Positions 5,894 through 10,234 of a stretch of 10,234 bases of DNA are shown one piece after another. The notes below the pieces were generated by a model, which was given only the letters and a program-made list of their open reading frames with translations, had not been told where the DNA came from and ran no database searches. This DNA comes from Anaerolineaceae bacterium (GTDB lineage: Bacteria; Chloroflexota; Anaerolineae; Anaerolineales; Villigracilaceae). The position numbers were made by a program, and so were the translations under genes. How positions within the stretch are numbered: the stretch's first letter is position 1; every line of letters starts with the position of its first letter. The stretch is taken from contig VFKQ01000348.1 in NCBI GenBank assembly GCA_009885445.1, positions 1 to 10,234 on the forward strand. Direction: 5' to 3'.

Positions 5894-6802
5894 CTAGTTT
5901 TGTAATTTGGCAAATACAACGATACGTTGATTGTCAACAAGATACGGATAGCACGAGATCAAAGTAACTGTCGCATCCACGGTGGGGGCCATCACTTCCA
6001 CTTGCGTCGGCTCCACAATCACCGTCTGCGTAATCACATAAATATACTGGCGCTGTTGGGTATACACGATCACCTGGTCGCCAGCCACGAGCCGATCCAA
6101 GTAACGAAAAATTTCGCCATATACATCATTATGCGCGGTCAAGACCATGTTGCCGCTCAAGCCCGGGTTGCCCGAACCAATATGTTGCGCCACGCCCTTC
6201 TTCAATTGCTCCCAGCCGTCGCCCTGCACAACCGGCGCGTCCACGTTGAGCGCGGGAATTTGAATGCGAATGGCCTGTTGCAAACCCGCCGTGGGCACTG
6301 CAATATTCGCCAGTGACTGCACCATGGGCCGCAAATGCTCGGGGATCTCAGCCTCGTTCGGCGCCGTATTTCCGCGCGCATCCGGCGGCGTGTGCCCCGA
6401 GGGCAAAATCACAGCGCTCACCAGCGGCGTGGGTTGAATTGTAGACGGCGCAATCGCCGCCGCCACCTCGCTGTTCAAATTTCTCAGAAGGCCAAGCCCA
6501 TTCAGCATCACGCCGACGAGACCGACCACCGCCAGGATTTCCACCGCCAACAGAATGCGGTCCGCTGTCCGCGCCCGAGGCGGGCTAGAGTCTCGAGATG
6601 CGTTTTCCTCCCCTTGCCCCTCCACCAGCGGCACAGCCGACAGCCCATCGAAAGACTTCGGCAAATCCGGCGTCACACTGACGACTCGTCCCGTGCGGCG
6701 AAAGTGCTCAATGCGCTCACGTCGTGCGCCGCGCCGCTTTTCAATTAACAGTCGGCGCAGTTCTTCAACAGACAGGTCTTCGGGATTTTTCCTACGAGCC
6801 AT
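5894..6802 (-). CDS. Membrane-anchored sortase, class D/E-like
   Basis: A 302-residue protein. The cytoplasmic N-terminal 80 residues are very basic (NPEDLSVEELRRLLIEKRRG and following, 6-46). A single membrane helix lies at about 83-106. A Pro/Thr-rich linker (112-165) leads to the catalytic domain (175-302). The triad is visible: His224 in LTAHND, Cys284 in TLISCYP, and Arg293 in NQRIVV. TLISC replaces the usual TLxTC, with Ser before the catalytic Cys. Sortases cleave a C-terminal sorting signal and transfer the protein to an amine on the cell surface or to another subunit. No LPxTG-like substrate with a C-terminal helix and basic tail is encoded in this window, so the target is elsewhere. 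A TATAAT lies eight bases before the ATG and the 56-residue membrane protein follows in the same transcript. Confidence 0.9.
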   Translation of the reverse strand: MARRKNPEDLSVEELRRLLIEKRRGARRERIEHFRRTGRVVSVTPDLPKSFDGLSAVPLVEGQGEENASRDSSPPRARTADRILLAVEILAVVGLVGVMLNGLGLLRNLNSEVAAAIAPSTIQPTPLVSAVILPSGHTPPDARGNTAPNEAEIPEHLRPMVQSLANIAVPTAGLQQAIRIQIPALNVDAPVVQGDGWEQLKKGVAQHIGSGNPGLSGNMVLTAHNDVYGEIFRYLDRLVAGDQVIVYTQQRQYIYVITQTVIVEPTQVEVMAPTVDATVTLISCYPYLVDNQRIVVFAKLQN

Positions 6803-6810
6803 GGAGGCGC

Positions 6811-6816
6811 ATTATA
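6811..6816 (-). promoter_or_regulatory. TATAAT -10 box for the sortase gene, probably leaderless
   Basis: Reading the minus strand, TATAAT ends eight bases before the sortase ATG. No Shine-Dalgarno sequence fits in that gap, and no -35 hexamer is visible at 16-18 bases. The arrangement repeats that before the membrane-protein gene at 1252. Confidence 0.6.
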
Positions 6817-6839
6817 CCCCCAATCATTTTTACAAAATC

Positions 6840-6893
6840 TGTACTGCGACATTTATCTCGCGCGTGGAGTAACGACATAAATGTCGCGGTACA
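6840..6893. terminator. Palindrome with CGACATTTA arms, probable terminator of the lamin-tail operon
   Basis: TGTACTGCGACATTTA (6840-6855) and TAAATGTCGCGGTACA (6878-6893) are complementary at 15 of 16 positions. The right arm also overlaps a second small palindrome, CGACATAAATGTCG (6873-6886). On the minus strand the structure follows the lipoprotein stop after seven bases and is trailed by GATTTTGT, so it could terminate that operon. Being a double palindrome it may also be a dispersed repeat. It stands directly upstream of the sortase promoter. Confidence 0.6.
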
Positions 6894-6900
6894 AAAAAAT

Positions 6901-7917
6901 TTACTGATACGGCCCGGCTCCGGGTGTGCCGCCTTTGACTGCCGTCCAATTCCCGACCACGTCTGGCAGGCTGGGGTTAATGCGCTCGGCAGATTCGCAG
7001 TTGTTCAATGCCAGCGGAAGCAAGTCGTTGTGGTCGTCGTCAATATCCTGCGGATGCAGACCGCGAATCAGCGGGGTGCCGTAATGGTCCACAATCTCGC
7101 GGATGATGGTCAGCCCGCCCTCGTAGAGGGTGACAGTGTCGTAGCCATTTTCACTGCCGATGATCTGGAAGAAGTCATCACCGAGGCCGCCGTTGGCGAC
7201 TGTGAGGATGACAGTGCCGGATGGGATTGCATACGGCATACGATGAGGCTGAATGCCGTCGGCATAATAAGGCGAAAGCACCAACGCGAAACCGTGCGGC
7301 GGAATTTCGGCCACGTTGGTGACCAAGCCTCCGTCAAGGATGGTACTGGAGCGCGAATTCCACGGCACGATCTGGTCGGGTGTGCCGGCGTCACCTTCGT
7401 CGAAGAGGAAGAGGCCATTCACGTTGACCGGCGCGTCGCCGTAGTTGTAGAGCTCCACATATTCATTCCAAATTTTAAATTGACTATCGCCGCACGGGTT
7501 AGCCATCACCTCGCTGATGGCGATGGTGTATCCGCCCGAAGCGGGGACAACGCCCGTGCCGCCCGACCCGCTGACAGGTCCGCCCCCGACCGAGCAGGTG
7601 CGGGTGACGGTGTAGGGAGTCGGAGTCCCGGAGGTGAAAGAGACGGTGATGATGGCTTCGCCCTGTTCAGCGGGGGCGATGAAGGTGGCGGTTAATCCCT
7701 GGCCCGTCCAGACGATGTTGCCGACGCTGGCCGTCCAGATGATTTTCATGCCGGCGGGAATTTGGCCGTCGAGGGTCAGCGAGATTTGGCCGTCCACGCT
7801 GACGGAGCATTGCATGGGCAGAATTTCAACGTTGACTCTGGTGGCGCCCGGGCCGCAGGCAGTGACCGCCAGGGCGAGGCTGAGTAAAAGGGCAAGTGTG
7901 GGGCGGGATAAGTTCAT
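6901..7917 (-). CDS. Lipoprotein with Ig-like and lamin-tail (LTD) domains
   Basis: A 338-residue exported lipoprotein. The signal peptide has a Leu/Ala core and a lipobox VTAC, with lipidation at Cys21. Residues 27-95 are strand-rich and end with the TFIAPAEQGEAIITVSF pattern of bacterial Ig-like/PKD-like domains. A Gly/Ser linker (111-128) leads to a lamin-tail domain from about 130: IAISEVMANP, then NEYVELYNYGDAPVNVNGLF (151-170), then DQIVPW, then IPPHGFALVL. The LTD motif ISEVMxNP with NEYVELYN is clear. Cys37, Cys108, Cys142 and Cys307 could form two disulphides. The end (WTAVKGGTPGAGPY) carries no sorting signal, so the sortase next door is unlikely to act on it. Bacterial LTD proteins are usually secreted or surface-bound and their ligands are mostly unknown. 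The upstream membrane-protein gene ends 15 bases before the start, so they form an operon. Confidence 0.87.
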   Translation of the reverse strand: MNLSRPTLALLLSLALAVTACGPGATRVNVEILPMQCSVSVDGQISLTLDGQIPAGMKIIWTASVGNIVWTGQGLTATFIAPAEQGEAIITVSFTSGTPTPYTVTRTCSVGGGPVSGSGGTGVVPASGGYTIAISEVMANPCGDSQFKIWNEYVELYNYGDAPVNVNGLFLFDEGDAGTPDQIVPWNSRSSTILDGGLVTNVAEIPPHGFALVLSPYYADGIQPHRMPYAIPSGTVILTVANGGLGDDFFQIIGSENGYDTVTLYEGGLTIIREIVDHYGTPLIRGLHPQDIDDDHNDLLPLALNNCESAERINPSLPDVVGNWTAVKGGTPGAGPYQ

Positions 7918-7932
7918 AATGTTTCGCCGTGA

Positions 7933-8586
7933 TCAGGGTTGTTCAACTGAAATACGCAATGAGAAAATGGAGGTCTGCTTGCAAAAGTTTTCGGCCACAA
8001 CGACGGTTAAGAATCCTTCGCCGGGTTGCTCTGCAAAGCGCGCGCTGATCTGACAGCCTTGCTGGACACCGAGCATTTCAAAAATGGGGCCGGCATATTC
8101 CCAGGCGCAGGAAAGTGTGGAATTTTTGGAGGCGGATTGAGCAATGACGGTGATGGCTTCTTTGGGCACAACCACCAAGGTGTCAGACGGTTGCAAAGCC
8201 TGTTCCTGTCCGCTGACATTAAAGAACAGGGTGGCTGGCGGCTGGCAGGAGGGAAAGACAAACCAAAAACCGATCAACGATGCGCACCAAATAAGCCCGA
8301 GCGCGTAGAGCGGCAGGCCAGCGATATAGCGGTGCACTTTTTCTGAGCTGGCCAATGCCTTGAAGTAAGAGATTTCAATGCCTAAACGAAGCAGGGCCAA
8401 TAAGGTTGCGCCGATAAACAGGCTGAACCAAACCAACGCGCCTTGCGCATTGTTACTGCGGCTAAGCCAGTCTATTACCCCGGCGGGCACATAGGCCATG
8501 CGCAGAATAAAGGACCATGCAATCAAAAGCGATAGCACAAAATATACGACCAGGCCGGAGATCAGTTCAAGCGGGTTTCGATTCAT
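7933..8586 (-). CDS. Three-helix membrane protein with C-terminal extracellular Ig-like domain
   Basis: A 217-residue protein not assignable to a named family. Hydrophobic helices are visible at about 10-30, 49-69 and 90-111. The remaining 105 residues are hydrophilic and, given the basic loop KALASSEKVHRY before helix 3, probably lie outside the cell. This part contains four Cys (114, 160, 178, 202), suited to disulphides in an exported domain. It ends in an ISARFAEQPGEGFLTVVVAE pattern (180-199) resembling the Ig-like TFIAPAEQGEAIITVSF segment of the lipoprotein encoded 15 bases downstream. The Shine-Dalgarno sequence AAGGTG (complement of 8593-8598) is correctly placed. The pairing suggests a surface complex, with this protein as the membrane-integral part, but that is inference. 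Confidence 0.8.
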   Translation of the reverse strand: MNRNPLELISGLVVYFVLSLLIAWSFILRMAYVPAGVIDWLSRSNNAQGALVWFSLFIGATLLALLRLGIEISYFKALASSEKVHRYIAGLPLYALGLIWCASLIGFWFVFPSCQPPATLFFNVSGQEQALQPSDTLVVVPKEAITVIAQSASKNSTLSCAWEYAGPIFEMLGVQQGCQISARFAEQPGEGFLTVVVAENFCKQTSIFSLRISVEQP

Positions 8587-8604
8587 TTATTTCACCTTCA
8601 TTGC

Positions 8605-8632
8605 ATTTTACACGCAAGCCCGCGCGAGTCAC
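8605..8632 (-). promoter_or_regulatory. Candidate promoter of the membrane protein/lamin-tail operon
   Basis: On the minus strand GTGACT (complement of 8627-8632) and TAAAAT (complement of 8605-8610) are separated by 16 bases, and initiation would fall about 12 bases before the ATG, just ahead of or within the Shine-Dalgarno sequence. Four of six -35 bases and five of six -10 bases match the sigma-70 consensus. Between this site and the opposing promoter at 8726 (8633-8725) I see nothing else. Confidence 0.4.
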
Positions 8633-8725
8633 TTTCCAACCGCTTTACAGGTTTTGACCCACGGCCTTACTTTTGGATGGCGGTTTGTTTACTTCCAAAA
8701 ACGATAAAACCCGTAACTCTTTCCA

Positions 8726-8754
8726 TTGACGTCTGCACCCGCCGCGCATACAAT
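8726..8754 (+). promoter_or_regulatory. Sigma-70 promoter of the cobalamin riboswitch/btuF transcript
   Basis: TTGACG (8726-8731), a 17-base spacer and TACAAT (8749-8754) make a near-consensus promoter. Initiation near 8761 would begin the RNA about ten bases before the first riboswitch helix at 8770, the expected placement. Unlike the two leaderless promoters of this window, it has a full -35 element. Confidence 0.8.
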
Positions 8755-8769
8755 GCAAGCAACTGAATT

Positions 8770-8946
8770 ACGGCCCGTTCGCGGCGAAGTCGGTGAAATG
8801 CCGACACTGTCCCGCAACTGTGAGGTTAGTTTGATAGTTGGATAGTTAGGTAGTTTAATAGTTGGATGGTTTGACCCGCTGAACCCCAACTACATAACTA
8901 CAAAACTAAATAACTAACCAAGTCAGGTCGCCCGCGACTGGCCCGT
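8770..8946 (+). promoter_or_regulatory. Cobalamin riboswitch aptamer
   Basis: The conserved core is recognisable: GGTGAAAT (8792-8799) between GTCGG and CCGAC arms, then CACTGTCCCGCAACTGTGA (8805-8823), then the B12-box-like AGTCAGGTCGCCCGC (8921-8935). Helices can be drawn by hand: TCGCGGCGA (8779-8787) with TCGCCCGCGA (8928-8937, one bulge), and ACGGCC (8770-8775) with GGCCCGT (8940-8946, one bulge). Between ACTGTGA and the B12 box is an unusually long arm of octameric repeats (separate entry). Cobalamin binding normally lowers expression of downstream uptake genes; here a terminator and a BtuF-like protein follow. No match search was possible, but core order and spacing outside the arm are good. 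Confidence 0.9.
8827..8919. repeat. Octameric repeat hairpin inside the riboswitch
   Basis: Six 8-base units of form TAGTTNNN run from 8827 to 8874 (TAGTTTGA, TAGTTGGA, TAGTTAGG, TAGTTTAA, TAGTTGGA, TGGTTTGA). Four of form AACTANNN run from 8888 to 8919 (AACTACAT, AACTACAA, AACTAAAT, AACTAACC). The arms pair in register: of 33 positions from 8824 and 8919 inward, 25 are complementary, with mismatches falling mainly in the variable bases of the units. The arm replaces the variable hairpin between ACTGTGA and the B12 box. Confidence 0.85.
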
Positions 8947-9007
8947 TCACCACACTCTCGAGGAAAGGAGGTGGAGGACAGGCTGTTCGGATTGCCTCTC
9001 CCACCCT

Positions 9008-9031
9008 CCCCTGTCATGTGCAGGGGTTTTT
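9008..9031 (+). terminator. Intrinsic terminator, riboswitch expression platform
   Basis: CCCCTG (9008-9013), loop TCATGTG, CAGGGG (9021-9026) and five Ts form a small intrinsic terminator 62 bases after the aptamer. GACAGG (8977-8982) can pair with CCTGTC (9010-9015) and so would compete with the terminator stem, giving a plausible antiterminator. GGAGGTGG (8968-8974 region) can also pair with CCACCCTCC upstream of the stem. Termination on cobalamin binding is therefore the likely mode. Confidence 0.7.
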
Positions 9032-9035
9032 GATT

Positions 9036-9107
9036 CACTTCATGAAGTGCGGGCTTTAGTCCACTTTGCAGGCTGACCCTAAAGGGCGCTAGCGCAGAGT
9101 CTGCACT
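9036..9107. repeat. Compound palindromic stretch between riboswitch terminator and btuF
   Basis: It holds a perfect 14-base palindrome CACTTCATGAAGTG (9036-9049) and a perfect GCGCTAGCGC palindrome (about 9086-9095). A nested pair follows: AGTGC (9046-9050) with GCACT (9103-9107), and CTTTAG (9054-9059) with CTAAAG (9079-9084). It lies after the terminator and ends 13 bases before the btuF Shine-Dalgarno sequence. It looks like a dispersed intergenic element added to the leader; no coding function is seen. Confidence 0.6.
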
Positions 9108-9130
9108 CCAAAAACAAATCGGAGATTAAC

Positions 9131-10054
9131 ATGTTACAAAAACCATTCACGTTTACCTTTTTGATCGCGCTCTTTCTTTCTGCCTGCACACCCGCCGCTC
9201 CCGTGGCAACTCAACCTGCCGCGCTCACTTTCACTGACGGCCTCGCGCGCACTGTCACACTCGCCGCACCGGCCCAGCGCATCGTCTCGCTCGCGCCCTC
9301 TAACACCGAGATTCTTTTCGCCGTTGGCGCAGGCGCGCAAGTGGTGGGTCGCGACGAATTTTCAGATTACCCCGCCGAAGCGCAATCCGTTTCGAGCGTG
9401 GGCGGTTCGATGGGCGAATACAGCCTCGAAGCCATCGTGGCCCTCAATCCAGATTTGGTGCTCGCCTCCGAATTAAACGCTCCCGAGCTGGTTAAATCTT
9501 TGGAGGACCTCGGGCTGACCGTCTACTATCTGGCGAATCCAAAAACATTGGAGGACCTCTACCTCAACCTCGCCACGGTCGGCGCTCTAAGCGGGCACAG
9601 CGCAACGGAACTGGTAGCCACTTTGAAGTCCCGCGTCGCCGCCGTGGACGAAAAAATTGCGCCGCTAAGTTATCGCCCCATCGTCTTTTACGAAATTGAC
9701 GCCACTGATCCATCCAAGCCCTACACTGCCGGCACCGGCACATTCATTGACCTGCTCATCACCCGCGCTGGCGGGCAGAATCTGCCGCCCCTCGCCGGTG
9801 TGACAGACCAATATCCGCAACTCGGACTCGAGCAATTGGTGCTCACCCCGCCGGATATCATCTTGCTCGGCGACGCGCTTTACGGCACCACCGCTGAAAC
9901 TGTCGCCGCCCGCCCGGGCTGGGAGACGTTGACCGCCGTCATCAACGGCAACATCTTCCCCTTCGACGACAACCTGCTCAGCCGCCCCGGCCCGCGCCTG
10001 GTGGACGGACTCGAAGCGCTGGCGAAGTTATTGCACCCCGAAGCGTTTGAATAA
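9131..10054 (+). CDS. btuF: Cobalamin ABC-transporter substrate-binding lipoprotein (BtuF-like)
   Basis: A 307-residue lipoprotein with signal peptide and lipobox LSAC (lipidated Cys19), anchored to the outer face of the cytoplasmic membrane. The mature part is a Peripla_BP_2 (class III) binding protein. RIVSLAPSNTEILFAVGAGA (50-69) followed by VVGRDEFSDYP is the typical BtuF/FhuD N-lobe. SLEAIVALNPDLVLAS (98-113) ends the first lobe, and the C-lobe closes with RPGWETLTAVINGNIFPFDD (261-280) and SRPGPRLVDGLEALAKLLHP (284-303). The fold is shared by haem, siderophore and cobalamin binders; the cobalamin riboswitch upstream decides the assignment. GGAG (9121-9124) is six bases before ATG. Permease and ATPase partners (btuC, btuD) are not in the window, and a strong terminator follows, so the gene may be expressed alone here. 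Confidence 0.9.
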   Translation: MLQKPFTFTFLIALFLSACTPAAPVATQPAALTFTDGLARTVTLAAPAQRIVSLAPSNTEILFAVGAGAQVVGRDEFSDYPAEAQSVSSVGGSMGEYSLEAIVALNPDLVLASELNAPELVKSLEDLGLTVYYLANPKTLEDLYLNLATVGALSGHSATELVATLKSRVAAVDEKIAPLSYRPIVFYEIDATDPSKPYTAGTGTFIDLLITRAGGQNLPPLAGVTDQYPQLGLEQLVLTPPDIILLGDALYGTTAETVAARPGWETLTAVINGNIFPFDDNLLSRPGPRLVDGLEALAKLLHPEAFE

Positions 10055-10106
10055 GGGTTTGCCGAGAATCAAGCGGTAATGAGCGGGGTTTTCTCCCTCA
10101 CCCTAG

Positions 10107-10127
10107 CCCTCTCCCACTGGGAGAGGG
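10107..10127. repeat. CCCTCTCCCA palindrome
   Basis: CCCTCTCCCA (10107-10116), one C, TGGGAGAGGG (10118-10127) is a perfect 10-bp inverted repeat preceded by CCCTCACCCTAG. This sequence type is widespread as a dispersed intergenic repeat in many bacteria. It lies between the btuF stop and its terminator. Confidence 0.75.
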
Positions 10128-10144
10128 GGCATTTGCTCACAACA

Positions 10145-10177
10145 AAAACGGGACTCCGCAAAGCGGAGTCCCGTTTT
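10145..10177 (+). terminator. Strong intrinsic terminator downstream of btuF
   Basis: AAAACGGGACTCCGC (10145-10159), loop AAA, GCGGAGTCCCGTTTT (10163-10177): a perfect 15-bp stem with an A-run before and a T-run after, so it can work in both directions. Confidence 0.9.
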
Positions 10178-10232
10178 CATCTTTCATCCCTTCGACAAGC
10201 TCAGGGCACCGCTTTCATCTTTCATCCCTTCG
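10175..10232. repeat. 20-base direct repeat at 38-base period, with a CCCT...AGGG palindrome between
   Basis: TTTCATCTTTCATCCCTTCG occurs at 10175-10194 and again at 10213-10232. The first copy runs into CCCTTCGACAAGCTCAGGG (10188-10206), a palindromic word type common between genes in many bacteria. The second copy starts CCCTTCGGC and is cut by the window edge, so the array may continue. Confidence 0.75.
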
Positions 10233-10234
10233 GC

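Noticed and set aside
6724..7695. A 323-codon open frame on the plus strand opposite the lamin-tail lipoprotein and the sortase start
   Set aside because: Its translation has no recognisable domain, and it runs antisense across the end of one good gene and the start of another, including their promoter and terminator.
6901..7917. Lamin-tail lipoprotein as substrate of the neighbouring sortase
   Set aside because: The C-terminus lacks a sorting motif, hydrophobic helix and basic tail, and the protein already has a lipid anchor.
8827..8919. Octamer arrays considered as a CRISPR or iteron array
   Set aside because: Units are only eight bases with no spacers, no cas or replication gene is present, and the two arrays are complementary arms inside a riboswitch.
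8965..9042. A perfect AAGGAGGTG, possible leader-peptide ribosome-binding site
   Set aside because: No start codon lies at suitable spacing; a TTG at 8992 is 18 bases away. The bases are better explained by pairing within the riboswitch expression platform.

Overview
The window reads as a chromosomal segment of a moderately GC-rich bacterium. Gene content points to a filamentous Chloroflexota of the Anaerolineae type: two lipoproteins, a class D/E-like sortase with a long basic cytoplasmic N-terminus, a lamin-tail lipoprotein, a CASTOR/POLLUX-like channel, and many different intergenic palindromes. That assignment is an inference from family content and style; no rRNA or other phylogenetic marker is present. 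No phage, plasmid, CRISPR, defence or transposase gene was found.

Layout, plus strand 1-5162: the 3' end of one SAM methyltransferase, then a complete second methyltransferase. Next come a four-helix membrane protein and an overlapping DUF4342 protein, which apparently start a new transcript from a -10 box set directly against the start codon. A palindromic element follows, then a split-barrel flavoprotein of the pyridoxamine-phosphate-oxidase superfamily, a second palindromic element, a short DinB-like protein and a 635-residue two-helix channel with tandem RCK domains. Minus strand 5210-8586: csaA, then (past a palindromic element) a 56-residue membrane protein coupled to a sortase. Further upstream lie a lamin-tail lipoprotein and a three-helix membrane protein that form a second minus-strand operon.

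Plus strand 8726-10177 is a self-contained cobalamin-uptake unit: a near-consensus sigma-70 promoter, a cobalamin riboswitch, an intrinsic terminator acting as expression platform, a BtuF-like binding lipoprotein and a strong terminator. The riboswitch carries an unusual long arm made of octameric TAGTTNNN repeats on one side and AACTANNN repeats on the other.

The most interesting signals are non-coding. They are the octamer-built riboswitch arm, two apparently leaderless promoters, and at least seven distinct palindromic or direct-repeat families placed between genes. None of the protein-coding loci clearly forms an undescribed system. The best candidates for uncharacterised function are the 4-TM/DUF4342 pair, the sortase with its 56-residue partner, and the lamin-tail lipoprotein with its membrane partner.
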